IMG/VR virus record: IMGVR_UViG_3300037485_000923
Location: 1-36,637 of that record
Reading direction: 5' to 3' (one strand)
DNA length: 36,637 nt
Source: a virus
Shown here: piece after piece, positions 1 to 8,299 of the stretch
Numbering within the stretch: the first letter of the stretch is position 1
Layout of the letters: every line of letters starts with the position of its first letter
Notes under the pieces: model-generated
The model's database searches: none
Told to the model about the DNA's origin: nothing
What the model saw: only the letters and a program-made list of their open reading frames with translations
Program-made: the position numbers and the translations under genes

Positions 1-8
1 GTGCAGAC
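1..8. repeat. Terminal 8-bp direct repeat, left copy
   Basis: The first eight bases, GTGCAGAC, are identical to the last eight bases of the window. Together with a GpA-type (cos-cleaving) large terminase and a small terminase gene starting only 68 bp from this end, this could be a filled-in 8-nt cohesive end. It could equally be a circular-assembly overlap or chance. Confidence 0.4.
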
Positions 9-67
9 TCCGGGGATTCCCTATCGTTTCCCGAAAAAATAATCAGTTCCTACCAATCGAATAAACC

Positions 68-538
68 ATGCCAGCACCAAGCCAATCCGCCGTTGCCGAA
101 GCCCTCGGTATTTCGCCCCGCAGAGTCCGCCAACTAATTGCTGAGGAGGGCATGCCGGTCCACAGCATCGAGGCCGCTAAAGAGTGGAAAGACGCCAAGC
201 TCGCAGCATCTCCGCAATCCGACGATGAGCTTCGCTTTGAGAAAATCCGCCTCACCAAAGCGCAGGCATCCAAGGCTGAATTTGCCTTAGAGGTGGAGAG
301 GAATTTCTACCTCAAACGAGCGGAGGTTCTCGAGAACATGACGAAAATCTCAACCTCCCTTGCAGCATTCATTGCTCGTGCCATTGCGGACCTTCCCGGC
401 ATCGTTGAAGGATTGCCCCGCAGCAAATCCGCGCCAATCATCAAAACCCGCCTCCGTGAACTACAAACAAAATTTGCCGATTCCAATTCTGAATTCTGGA
501 AAGATCACCCAGAGAAGAAAGTCGCTGCGAAAAAGTGA
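68..538 (+). CDS. Terminase small subunit (Nu1-like)
   Basis: This 156-residue protein is the probable DNA-recognition subunit of the packaging motor. Residues 6-30 read as a winged-helix/HTH segment (VAEALGISPRRVRQLIAEEGMPV), followed by an 'AAKEW' stretch. This resembles lambda gpNu1, where the HTH is followed by GMPV and a KW-containing helix. The rest is helical and basic and ends in a Lys-rich tail (KKVAAKK), as expected for oligomerisation and terminase contacts. It lies at the extreme left end, upstream of the large subunit as in lambda. No Shine-Dalgarno is visible before the ATG. The stop overlaps the next gene as GTGA. The role is inferred from the HTH and position. Confidence 0.75.
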   Translation: MPAPSQSAVAEALGISPRRVRQLIAEEGMPVHSIEAAKEWKDAKLAASPQSDDELRFEKIRLTKAQASKAEFALEVERNFYLKRAEVLENMTKISTSLAAFIARAIADLPGIVEGLPRSKSAPIIKTRLRELQTKFADSNSEFWKDHPEKKVAAKK

Positions 539-759
539 AATGGGTTTTGAGAATTTGGATGCGTATTTTTGTTTCCGAGCTTTCGGAGCTTAAGCGCATT
601 TCCAAATCAAGAGATCCAAAACAAATCGCCCGCTTTCGGTTAGCGTTTGGCCGCGCTCCTTGCCACGGATGCCACGGCACAGGGCATGCACCTGGCGAAA
701 CTAACCCAATTTTCTGCCGCTACTGCGAAGGCGTTGGCAGTTACCCTATCAAAAAATGA
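535..759 (+). CDS. Small DnaJ-type zinc-motif protein
   Basis: This is a 74-residue protein with a GTG start inside the small-terminase stop (GTGA) and a stop inside the large-terminase start (ATGA), so it is translationally coupled on both sides. The first half is basic. The C-terminal half carries CHGCHGTGH and, about 16 residues later, CRYCEGVG, a pair of CxxCxGxG-like knuckles like those in the DnaJ zinc domain and probably binding one zinc. A second small protein with the same motif pair is encoded on the minus strand at 19116-19367. Function is unknown; position suggests a link to packaging, but it may be a passenger gene. Confidence 0.65.
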   Translation: MKWVLRIWMRIFVSELSELKRISKSRDPKQIARFRLAFGRAPCHGCHGTGHAPGETNPIFCRYCEGVGSYPIKK

Positions 760-2528
760 TCGAAACATTTTGCCGAAACATCGCCCCGCCTTCCGAATTG
801 CATCCTGCCGATTGGTGCGGGATGCATGTCGGCGTTGAAAATTCCGAACGATCCGAGAAATACGACCCAGCGCAAACTCGGTGGTGGCGAAAACCAATGG
901 GTTGTTACGCGGATTACGAAACGACCAACGTCGTTTGCGTGATGCCCACAGGTTCCGGCAAATCGACATTTTTTGAGGCAATCAATTGCTGGATCGTGGC
1001 AGTATCCCCTGGCTCAACTCTTTACGCATCGCAGACCAATAATGATGCTGAGTTTTGGCTAGAGACTCGATTGCTGAAATCTCTGAAACGATGCGAACCG
1101 CTAGATCAACTCTGGCCGGCCAACCTCCGTAACGCCGTTAGGAAAGACGCGATTGTTTGGCCTCACATGTTTATGCAGGTGGGCGGGGCGAACATTTCGA
1201 ATTTCCAAGAACGCTCCATTACCTACGGCCAGGGGGATGAGGCGTGGGCATGGAAACGTGGCATGGTGCGTGAATGGCTTGCCCGATCCCACAACCGATC
1301 AAACCGGAAATTTGTTCTGGTTTCCCAAGGAGGTGAAACGGCAAACGCGGACGAGGACGCCGGAAATTCATCAGAACTCCACATCGAATTTGATAAATGC
1401 CGCAAATGGGATTTTGGCTGGAAATGTCCGCACTGCGAATCCAAGCAAGCATTCTCTTTCGCCCACCTAAAATGGGACGAGGTAAAAAATCCAGACGGGA
1501 CGCCTAACGACCAGCTAACCGCGGACTCCGTAAAAATGGAATGCCCATCGTGCAAATCAGAGTTTGCCGACACGGTGCAAAACCGCAGGATGCTGCATGA
1601 CAGTCTCGACGATGACGACGGGTATCTCCTAACGAATCCTAACGGCCAGCGCGGTTATGAGGGGTTCCACACGGATGCGACAGCGATTTGGTGGATTCCA
1701 TGGGCCGAAGATGTGCTTCACAAGATCGTCGCTGACAGGCAGATGGCGATTGGCGACCATACATTTCTCAAGGCATGGACGCAAAAGCGCCGCGCTCAAG
1801 GATGGTGCAACTCCTCCGAGATTGTCAAAATCACCCTCAAACCTAGCGGATACACGTTAGGAGATTATGAGGAGCAACGCAGGATTGACGACGAAAGGTT
1901 CCGCAGCTTCACCATGGATGCGGGCGGAGATCATTTCTGGGGCGCAATCCGCGCATGGGCTAACGGAGGATCGTCAAAACTCCTTTGGTTTGGCTACATC
2001 GCAACCGAGCAACAGGCTGAAGAACTGCGGAAAAAATACGGGGTGGAGCCGCGATGCACGTTCCTCGATATTGGATTTGAGCAGGAGCGCATGGCGGAAA
2101 TCATTGCTCGGTATGGATGGCGAGGAGTAAAAGGCGATGGAAATCGAAAGAGCGGATGGGACTGGGAAATCAAACTTGGTCCAAAAAAAGGAATGAAGGA
2201 GATTCGGCTTTACTCAAAACGCTGGTTTGCCAAGGCGAAATCAGGAGCAAGGGCCGAATGTTACCACGTTGCAACCGAGCCTTTGCAGCACATCCTCCAA
2301 CGTCTAATTAACGGCGAGGGCGCTGAATGGCTAGCGTATGACGACGCGCCGCCGACCTACCAGAAGCATCTCAACGGCGAACGGTTAGTCACGACCGCAG
2401 ACGCACGAGGCCGAGAAGTGAAAAAATGGGACCGATTCGGAGCGAACCATGGCCGAGATTGCGAACTTTACGCATTGGCCGCCGCGCTCATGTTCAAAGT
2501 TTTTACGTTTGAGTCTGCGGATTCCTAA
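756..2528 (+). CDS. Terminase large subunit, GpA family
   Basis: This 590-residue protein is the packaging ATPase and nuclease that cuts concatemeric DNA and drives it into the procapsid. Walker A is VMPTGSGKST (residues 62-71); a Walker B-like 'YGQGDEAW' follows the adenine/Q region. A zinc-ribbon pair, CPHC near residue 228 and CPSC about 40 residues later, is typical of GpA-type large terminases. A probable nuclease aspartate lies in 'FTMDAGGDHFWG' near residue 387. Length is slightly below lambda gpA (641). GpA-type enzymes act at cos sites, which bears on the shared 8-bp ends. The ATG overlaps the upstream stop. Confidence 0.9.
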   Translation: MIETFCRNIAPPSELHPADWCGMHVGVENSERSEKYDPAQTRWWRKPMGCYADYETTNVVCVMPTGSGKSTFFEAINCWIVAVSPGSTLYASQTNNDAEFWLETRLLKSLKRCEPLDQLWPANLRNAVRKDAIVWPHMFMQVGGANISNFQERSITYGQGDEAWAWKRGMVREWLARSHNRSNRKFVLVSQGGETANADEDAGNSSELHIEFDKCRKWDFGWKCPHCESKQAFSFAHLKWDEVKNPDGTPNDQLTADSVKMECPSCKSEFADTVQNRRMLHDSLDDDDGYLLTNPNGQRGYEGFHTDATAIWWIPWAEDVLHKIVADRQMAIGDHTFLKAWTQKRRAQGWCNSSEIVKITLKPSGYTLGDYEEQRRIDDERFRSFTMDAGGDHFWGAIRAWANGGSSKLLWFGYIATEQQAEELRKKYGVEPRCTFLDIGFEQERMAEIIARYGWRGVKGDGNRKSGWDWEIKLGPKKGMKEIRLYSKRWFAKAKSGARAECYHVATEPLQHILQRLINGEGAEWLAYDDAPPTYQKHLNGERLVTTADARGREVKKWDRFGANHGRDCELYALAAALMFKVFTFESADS

Positions 2529-2582
2529 CGGGCTAACGAAACAAAGGCTTGCACTTTTCTAGCAGGATGTTAGGGATTTGGC

Positions 2583-2858
2583 ATGTCGCCATTCGCCCAA
2601 GCCCGAGCAATCTTTAAAGCGGTCAGGGGAAATCCCGCCGCGATTAAGGTGCAAAAGGATGCTTTTCTCGCCCTAACTGCTTCAATTACAAGCGGAAACG
2701 GTGGGATGCAGATCACGAATAGCCAGGTTAACGGGCAGGGATTCACAGCTTCTCACTCATCGACTCCGCAGGAACGTCTCAACGTGCTGTCGATTCTCAT
2801 GACAATGATCGAGAACGACACCGCAGGATCTAAAACAGTGGTGGGGAGGTTCCTTTGA
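2583..2858 (+). CDS. gpW-like head-tail connector protein
   Basis: This is a 91-residue protein between the large terminase and the portal, the position of gpW in lambda, where gpW (68 residues) plugs the portal after packaging. The N-terminus is basic and helical (ARAIFKAVRGNPAAIKVQK). The middle is Ser/Thr/Gln-rich ('TNSQVNGQGFTASHSS'), and a second helix follows. It lacks an obvious family signature, so the role rests on synteny and size. Its last bases contain GGGGAGG, which acts as ribosome-binding site for the portal. A 54-bp gap separates it from the large terminase. Confidence 0.55.
   Translation: MSPFAQARAIFKAVRGNPAAIKVQKDAFLALTASITSGNGGMQITNSQVNGQGFTASHSSTPQERLNVLSILMTMIENDTAGSKTVVGRFL
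2843..2849 (+). promoter_or_regulatory. Ribosome-binding site for the TTG-started portal gene
   Basis: GGGGAGG sits 5 nt before the TTG at 2855-2857, which overlaps the upstream TGA as TTGA. It is one of the few good Shine-Dalgarno matches in the structural region, and it supports the TTG as the portal start. Confidence 0.6.
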
Positions 2859-4381
2859 GTCAGATCGTAGATGAATTTGGCCGCCCAGCATTCCTGGCGC
2901 GAGGAGCTAACCGCAAAGCCGCAAGGTCTGCAAACCTTGGAGGCGGCGAGCGCCCATCAGAAACGCGCAATTTCCGCGACCTTGGAAAGGTTGTGCCGAA
3001 AGCTGATAGACAGATGCTTGTTTCGGCATCCAAGACTCTTTATCTCAACTCGCCTCCGTTGATTTCAGCAATTGACCAAAAGGGGATGTATTCCGTGGGC
3101 AATTCATACCTCCCGGTTTACCGCGGAATGGATACCGAGTGGGGCCGCATCGCCAAAAACTGGCTTGAAAACGAGTGGTATGAAATTTGCAACATCGCTG
3201 GCGGAAACAATGATTTCGTTACCGACCTTTACATTGATTCCGTTGCAATGGATAGAGACGGCGAGGTTTTCGAGTATTTCACGCAAACCCGCGATGGATA
3301 CCCGCAGATCCAAATCATCCCTTCGCACCGGATAGATGCAGGCGGAATGCCAGACGGCAGAATCTCCGTTGGCAGATATTCCGGCAGTCAATTTTACCAC
3401 GAGGATGGAATCGTCTATTGGGCAGACACCGGAAAACCCGTGGCTTATTCGTTTGTCGATGCCGATGGTGTCCATGAAAAATTCATCGACGCTGCGTTTA
3501 TTAAGCACACGTTTGACAAGGCTTGGCCGGAACAAAAGCGCGGTTTGCCGTTATTCTACGCGACCATCAACAATCTGAGAGACGTTTTACAATCCGAGGA
3601 ATGGGAGCGGATGAACCTGCTTTCCATGTCCAGCTTGAACTACACGATCCACAACGAGAGTGGTGGGCCGGATGTTGACGAGCCGGATTACGTTCCGCCT
3701 AGCGAATGCGGAGAGTTGGCAATCAAGACGTTAGATGGTGGGCGCATCATGTATGCCAAGGCAGGTGCAGGAGAAAAGTTAGAGCAGCATCAGAACTTTC
3801 GACCCGGCAATCCATGGCACGAGTTCACCGAAATGCAAATGCGCCTTGCGTTCCAGCAGATCAATTGGCCGATGGCGATGAGTTGGAAAGGCAATGGCGC
3901 AGGCGGTGGCACGGCAGAGCGCAATGCAATTGGCATGGCCGTTCGCGCCGTTAAAGATCGGCAATCAATCCTCGACAAGATCGCCAAATGGAGGATCACC
4001 CGCGCTCTTGCGTGGGCAATGTCTAGCGGACGCATACCTCAGAGCGCCGATTGGTATGCGTGGGGCTTTACCAAACCACCATCGCTAACGATTGACGACG
4101 GCAGAAGCTCGAAAGAGAAAATCGAAAAGCTCAAGATGGGTATCCTCAACCAAACTGATTTGATCGGAGAAGAAGGGAAATCCCTAGCGGAACATCTCAA
4201 CGAGCGCGGCGAGGAAATTGCAATGCGTGAACTGAAACGCCGTGAAATGGAATCCAAGTATCAAATCGAGATCGACCCTCGCTATTTTATGATGCTCACA
4301 CCTAACGAGCAGCCTCCAAAAGAGGAAGTTGAAACAATTGAAACCGTAGAACCTGACGAAGATGAACCACCTGAAGATTGA
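2855..4381 (+). CDS. Portal protein, lambda gpB-like
   Basis: This 508-residue protein is the probable dodecameric portal at the head vertex through which DNA enters and to which the tail joins. The length (lambda gpB is 533), the position between gpW-like and protease genes, and lambda-type portal features support it: 'FVTDLYIDSVAMDRDGEVF', an 'IQIIPSHRI' segment, and 'TAERNAIGMAVRAV' with a long helix after it. The C-terminal 30 residues are strongly acidic (EEVETIETVEPDEDEPPED), a common portal tail. It starts at TTG with a good ribosome-binding site and overlaps the protease gene by 20 nt. Confidence 0.85.
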   Translation: MSQIVDEFGRPAFLARGANRKAARSANLGGGERPSETRNFRDLGKVVPKADRQMLVSASKTLYLNSPPLISAIDQKGMYSVGNSYLPVYRGMDTEWGRIAKNWLENEWYEICNIAGGNNDFVTDLYIDSVAMDRDGEVFEYFTQTRDGYPQIQIIPSHRIDAGGMPDGRISVGRYSGSQFYHEDGIVYWADTGKPVAYSFVDADGVHEKFIDAAFIKHTFDKAWPEQKRGLPLFYATINNLRDVLQSEEWERMNLLSMSSLNYTIHNESGGPDVDEPDYVPPSECGELAIKTLDGGRIMYAKAGAGEKLEQHQNFRPGNPWHEFTEMQMRLAFQQINWPMAMSWKGNGAGGGTAERNAIGMAVRAVKDRQSILDKIAKWRITRALAWAMSSGRIPQSADWYAWGFTKPPSLTIDDGRSSKEKIEKLKMGILNQTDLIGEEGKSLAEHLNERGEEIAMRELKRREMESKYQIEIDPRYFMMLTPNEQPPKEEVETIETVEPDEDEPPED

Positions 4382-5420
4382 AAACCGATCCGGCAAAGTA
4401 AAGCTGGACTCCACCGTAACCGAGAGTTCCATGGATTCTCTAATCGACAAACTCGCAACGCTTTACGGCGACGATGCGGTTAGAAATGAACTCAAGATCG
4501 GAGACTTTACGGCAACCGCTGATGAATCGCTAGAATCCGTTGAAATCACAATCAACTCCCCAGGCGGAAGCGTAAAACAAGGTTACCGTGCTTATAAAAC
4601 CATCATCGCAATGCGTGAGCGTGGCGTAAAGGTCACGGCTCTAATTGTGGGCCAAGCAGCATCCATGGGCAGCGTAATTGCCATGGCAGCGGATGAAATC
4701 AAGATGGACACCAAGGCTAAAATGATGATCCATGACGTTTCCCTCATGGCCTACGGTAATTCCGATGAAATGCGGAAAAACGCCGACATGCTTGACGAAG
4801 TTTCTAACGAGCTTGCCAAACTTTACAGCGCAAAGGTGGGTAAATCTCCAGAATTTGTGCGTGAGCTAATGAAGGCTGAGACTTGGATGGACGCCACAGA
4901 AGCGGTTGAAAACGGCTTTGCTGATTCTATTTTTGATGCGAACGATGGAAAAGAGCAAACTTCGTTAGACAAATTGCTTGCAATGTCGGAAAAAACCGTT
5001 AGGGATTCGGACATGTCCATTCTTGATAGACTAACATCCCCGTCAGATGCTGAGGCAAAGTCTCGCATCGAAGCTCTCGAAAACCAGATTTCCGCGCACG
5101 ATTTGGAGATTTCCGAATTCAAATCTAAACTTGAAACCGCTGAAGCCGCTTTGCAAGAAGCGTCTAACTTAGCAGTTGAGAATCGTGAATTGAAAGCCAA
5201 GGCCGACAAGATCCCGACTCTTGACGCCAAGATCACCGAACTTGAAGCATCCAACGAAATCACCGAATCCAAGATTTCCGAAGCTGCTGCCAAACTACTT
5301 GCCGCTAACGGTCACAACGAACCACTCAACCTGAGTGAAAAAGTTGTCGCGCCAAAAGCAAAACCTGAACTTTTCGGCCTCGCTCGACTTATCGAAGCTG
5401 CCAAAACCAAATCTAACTAA
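4362..5420 (+). CDS. Head maturation protease (ClpP/S49-like) with scaffold-like C-terminus
   Basis: This 352-residue protein combines a ClpP-fold protease and a scaffold-like tail. SPGGS (66-70) matches the oxyanion region, the nucleophile is Ser101 in GQAASMGS, and His124 sits in MMIHDV; 'DATEAVENGFAD' is the usual segment around the third catalytic residue. Residues about 215-300 form a Glu/Lys-rich coiled coil, typical of phage scaffolds. In lambda, gpC and the scaffold Nu3 share a reading frame through an internal start. Here in-frame ATGs at 4983 and 5013 precede the coiled coil, the latter after AGGGA. The protein would clear the scaffold during head maturation. Confidence 0.88.
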   Translation: MNHLKIENRSGKVKLDSTVTESSMDSLIDKLATLYGDDAVRNELKIGDFTATADESLESVEITINSPGGSVKQGYRAYKTIIAMRERGVKVTALIVGQAASMGSVIAMAADEIKMDTKAKMMIHDVSLMAYGNSDEMRKNADMLDEVSNELAKLYSAKVGKSPEFVRELMKAETWMDATEAVENGFADSIFDANDGKEQTSLDKLLAMSEKTVRDSDMSILDRLTSPSDAEAKSRIEALENQISAHDLEISEFKSKLETAEAALQEASNLAVENRELKAKADKIPTLDAKITELEASNEITESKISEAAAKLLAANGHNEPLNLSEKVVAPKAKPELFGLARLIEAAKTKSN

Positions 5421-5428
5421 CCTAATTT

Positions 5429-6379
5429 ATGCCACAAGCAAATCTACTAGACATCGCCAAGATCAACGGCACTGACACAGTTGTCGGTTTGATCGAGGAA
5501 AACCAAACCGTTGCACCTGATGTGATGGCATTTCCAGCCCGCACGATTCGCGGAACGTCCTATAAAATCGGCGTCCGCAAATCTTATCCCGGCGTTGGAT
5601 TCCGTAACGCTAACGGAGGCACAACTTACACCAAGTCTGTCTTTGAAAACCGCCTGATCGAAACCTTCATCCTCTCGGGCAATGTCCGCGCAGACGTTGC
5701 AGTTGCGGGCGCTTACGAAGACGGTCCCGAGGCTTGGAAACTTATCGAAGCATCCGGCGTCATGGCGCAATCCATGATCGAACTTGGATCGCAAATCTAC
5801 TACGGCACTGGCACGGATTCCAAGGGATTCCCAGGCTTGCAAGAGATTCACGCTGCGTATTCCGCAACGCTCACCGAGCCTCTAACCGTTGACGCTCTCG
5901 GCACATCCGCTGGAACTGGATCGTCTGTTTACGGCGTGAAATTCGGACCGCAGGATTGCCAGTTAATCTTCGGCACAGGCAACGCTTTCGAGCTTGGCGA
6001 TTGGTTTAACCAAATGGTCAATGACGGCACTGCCGGTCAAGACTACCTCGCGCATGTCGCATCCCTCAACGCATGGGTGGGCTTGCAAGTTGGATCAGTG
6101 TATTCCGTGGGCCGCATCCGCGACCTAACCGCAGATGCAGGAAAGGGACTTACCGACGCGCTTATTGCTGATCTACTCAGCAAATATCCTATCGGAAAAC
6201 GCCCAGATGCGCTGTTCATGAACCGTCGTTCTGCTTATCAATTGCAGGTTTCGCGCAGCCCATCGAGCAACACATCCGGCAACGCTGCAACCATTCCGTT
6301 TGCAGAACTTCCAACATCTGCTTTCGGAATCCCGATCATCGTCACCGATTCGATCATCAACACCGAAGCCCTCAGCTAA
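5429..6379 (+). CDS. Major capsid protein
   Basis: This 316-residue protein is the probable main shell subunit, judged by position directly after the protease/scaffold gene and by its composition. The N-terminus has an acidic-helical lead ('LLDIAKINGTDTVVGLIEEN'), then beta-rich segments such as 'RTIRGTSYKIGVRKSYPGVGFR' and 'GSQIYYGTGTDSKGFPGL', and a C-terminal 'PDALFMNRRSAYQLQVSRS' with 'FGIPIIVTDSI'. Together these are the usual pattern of HK97-fold coats that recognise and orient their partner subunits. No Shine-Dalgarno is visible; the ATG follows 'taacctaattt'. The specific capsid subfamily cannot be named from sequence alone. Confidence 0.8.
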   Translation: MPQANLLDIAKINGTDTVVGLIEENQTVAPDVMAFPARTIRGTSYKIGVRKSYPGVGFRNANGGTTYTKSVFENRLIETFILSGNVRADVAVAGAYEDGPEAWKLIEASGVMAQSMIELGSQIYYGTGTDSKGFPGLQEIHAAYSATLTEPLTVDALGTSAGTGSSVYGVKFGPQDCQLIFGTGNAFELGDWFNQMVNDGTAGQDYLAHVASLNAWVGLQVGSVYSVGRIRDLTADAGKGLTDALIADLLSKYPIGKRPDALFMNRRSAYQLQVSRSPSSNTSGNAATIPFAELPTSAFGIPIIVTDSIINTEALS

Positions 6380-6393
6380 ATCCTAACGGCTCA

Positions 6394-6714
6394 ATGAATA
6401 AAAATTACATCTATCATTCACCGGACGGCGACCGCATCGTCTTTTTGATGAGCAAAAACGAAAATGGAACTGTCGATCTAGCGAAAGCTGACGGCAGTCT
6501 CTCAATCGGAAATTGCACAATCGGAAAGGCAATCGGCCAATGTTCCGAAGTATTAGGCGACATCATCGACATCGAGGTTGAAACCTCGGAAGAAGCTGAA
6601 ATCCCCGAACTTACCAAGGATCAACTGAAGGAATTGCTAGACGAGGCGGGTGTTGTTTACGATGCCCGCCTTGGTAAAGAGAAACTCAAAGAGCTACTTG
6701 AATCCATCAACTAA
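6394..6714 (+). CDS. Small HeH-domain protein in the gpFI position
   Basis: This is a 106-residue acidic protein. Residues 1-65 are a beta-rich unknown domain. The last 35 residues (TKDQLKELLDEAGVVYDAR...KEKLKELLESIN) match the HeH/LEM-like short helix-extended loop-helix motif common at the C-terminus of phage head-associated proteins. In lambda the slot after the capsid gene holds FI, which helps procapsids bind terminase-DNA. By position and acidity this could play a similar role, but there is no clear sequence link to FI. It could also be a capsid-associated factor. Confidence 0.6.
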   Translation: MNKNYIYHSPDGDRIVFLMSKNENGTVDLAKADGSLSIGNCTIGKAIGQCSEVLGDIIDIEVETSEEAEIPELTKDQLKELLDEAGVVYDARLGKEKLKELLESIN

Positions 6715-6723
6715 CCTAAAATT

Positions 6724-7128
6724 ATGGCTAACGAATTTGCACGAAACATCCAGGACACTGACCTGACCATCACCCGCGCCCTCCCAACCGCAGACGGCAC
6801 TGTCACAAGCGCCGACTTCGACCTCGGGGCCGATATCTACAAGGGCGAAAACTTTGAGTTGGAGGTTACTATTCCTTCGCTTACATCAACGCTTTTGCCA
6901 TCCGCGGACACGCTGACAATGACCGTTCAAGGCGGCGCGGCTGTCACGCCAACCACCAGTCTCAATCTTGTCCAGATCACCACTGGCACAGGTTCGACTG
7001 TTGCAGAGCAAAAGATCCGCTTCCGGCTTCCTTCCAACTGCCCGCGCTACGTCAACGTAAAATTCGTTGCCGCTGGCGGAACTGGGAACATGTCGGGAGT
7101 GTCTGCCACTGCCAAGCTGTTGTTCTAA
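6724..7128 (+). CDS. Probable capsid decoration or cement protein
   Basis: This is a 134-residue protein, Thr/Ser/Ala-rich with predicted all-beta character ('GENFELEVTIPSLTSTLLPSADTLTMTVQGG'). It sits between capsid-associated genes and the head-tail joining genes and is followed by a strong intrinsic terminator, so it closes the head transcription unit. That placement and the lack of charge clusters suggest a shell-bound cement or decoration protein. It was considered for gpD-like or Bbp16-like families, but no diagnostic motif was found. The ATG lacks a Shine-Dalgarno and follows 'taacctaaaatt'. Confidence 0.5.
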   Translation: MANEFARNIQDTDLTITRALPTADGTVTSADFDLGADIYKGENFELEVTIPSLTSTLLPSADTLTMTVQGGAAVTPTTSLNLVQITTGTGSTVAEQKIRFRLPSNCPRYVNVKFVAAGGTGNMSGVSATAKLLF

Positions 7129-7152
7129 CCGTTCGTTGTGTGTGTTGTGTCG

Positions 7153-7188
7153 CGGACGGTGGGGAAACCTGCCGTCCGTTTCTCTTTT
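7153..7188 (+). terminator. Intrinsic terminator after the head gene cluster
   Basis: CGGACGG (7153-7159) pairs with CCGTCCG (7172-7178), with an inner GG/CC pairing around GGGGAAACCT, followed by TTTCTCTTTT. The hairpin plus U-rich tail lies in the 65-bp gap after the decoration-like gene. It would lower expression of the downstream joining genes relative to capsid genes. Confidence 0.75.
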
Positions 7189-7193
7189 AACTT

Positions 7194-7529
7194 ATGAGCC
7201 TACTTACTGAATTTGCAAAATCCGCGTTCGCCATCGCTGGCGACATCATCGGCAGAGAATCGCTGACCATTGGCAATGGGCCGTCTATCGGCGGCGTAAT
7301 GAATGAGGCCACGTTTTCGCGCGAATATGAATCCGGCGGATTCGAGCAATCTTCCGCGGTGGATTTCGTGACCGGCATCGCGGAGTTTGTTGCAGCCTAT
7401 CCGCTTGTTGCAAAATCATACGAAGGAAAAGTGGCTACGGCTCGCGGCGATACATGGCGCATCGTGTCTATTCGGCCAGGTGCATCGTTTGTTTCGATCT
7501 CGCTTTCTAGCACGAATAAATCTGCATGA
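7194..7529 (+). CDS. Head-tail joining protein (gpFII-like)
   Basis: This 111-residue protein, small and mostly beta, has the pattern of the gpFII/ATP-binding sugar-like head-tail attachment family: an N-terminal helix ('MSLLTEFAKSAFAIAGDIIG'), then 'ESLTIGNGPSIGGVMNEATFSREY', and a C-terminal strand set 'GDTWRIVSIRPGASFVSISLSS'. Lambda gpFII is 117 residues and is encoded at the same point in the order, binding the connector so that the tail can attach. The stop overlaps the following ATG as ATGA. It is the first gene after the terminator. Confidence 0.65.
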   Translation: MSLLTEFAKSAFAIAGDIIGRESLTIGNGPSIGGVMNEATFSREYESGGFEQSSAVDFVTGIAEFVAAYPLVAKSYEGKVATARGDTWRIVSIRPGASFVSISLSSTNKSA

Positions 7530-8299
7530 TCCAAGGCCAGATAGATTTAAGAGAGCTAGAGCGTTCGCTGGTCTCAACCGCAGCCGCATTTGGAGAGGCT
7601 AACGAAACTGGAATTTCCCGTTGGGGAGTTGCGGTTTGCCGTGGGCTTGTTAAAGAGACTCAAGCATGGGGAGATTCCAAAAAAGGCGGAGATCCAAAGA
7701 AAAAGCAGCAACAAGCGATTATCAAAGATGGGCGACGGGCATTTGTTGTGGTCAAAAATCCAAACCTTGTCAAAAAGTTGGAAGAAAAAAAGCTGTCTGG
7801 ATTGGCGACCGCTAACGGGGTTTTCACTTTCCGCCCGCACCAGCAAATGACCGATTCCAAAAACGTGAACGATTTCATCGACATGAATCGCACGACACGA
7901 AGCAATCGAGTTCCAAATCTGCCGCCTGGGGTAGTGTGCGTAACATCCGAAAAGGTTTTTATGAAAGCGATGCGTGAGCGTTTCAAGATGATTGGGCAGG
8001 CAAAAGGCGGATGGATTGGCGCTGGCAAGGAGATCCAAAAGCATCAAAAAGTTGGGTCACGCATCGCCATTGGCAAAAACTTTGCCGCATACACGCACAA
8101 ATTTTCCAACAAAGGATCAGCAACTCTAATCAAAAACCAGTGGAACCCAACTGGAATTCTGACAAACTCTGTCGATTACGTCGGCACAGAATACGTTTTG
8201 AAAAAATCCGCAATGATGAAGGCGCTGAAAGATGGCGCAGAAAATACGATTAAATGGTATGAAAAGGCCATGAGAAAACGACTAAACCGAAGAAAATGA
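7526..8299 (+). CDS. Tail completion / minor tail protein (gpZ-like position)
   Basis: This is a 257-residue, strongly basic protein (many KKK and KR clusters), located between FII-like and U-like genes, where lambda encodes gpZ. The first 50 residues ('LRELERSLVSTAAAFGEANETGISRWG') look like the N-terminal helix of the HK97 gp10/gpZ group. The middle contains Lys-rich loops, and the C-terminus ends in NRRK. It is longer than lambda gpZ (192). It probably completes the head-proximal end of the tail. There are four-base overlaps (ATGA) with both neighbours. Confidence 0.6.
   Translation: MIQGQIDLRELERSLVSTAAAFGEANETGISRWGVAVCRGLVKETQAWGDSKKGGDPKKKQQQAIIKDGRRAFVVVKNPNLVKKLEEKKLSGLATANGVFTFRPHQQMTDSKNVNDFIDMNRTTRSNRVPNLPPGVVCVTSEKVFMKAMRERFKMIGQAKGGWIGAGKEIQKHQKVGSRIAIGKNFAAYTHKFSNKGSATLIKNQWNPTGILTNSVDYVGTEYVLKKSAMMKALKDGAENTIKWYEKAMRKRLNRRK

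Noticed and set aside
4823-5293. 156-codon minus-strand ORF within the protease/scaffold gene
   Set aside because: It is opposite the coiled-coil region, Ser-rich and without motifs. It is a shadow of the biased composition of the plus-strand frame.
7574-8047. 157-codon minus-strand ORF in the gpZ-like gene
   Set aside because: No motif, no start signal, opposite to a gene in a tightly coupled operon; a shadow frame.
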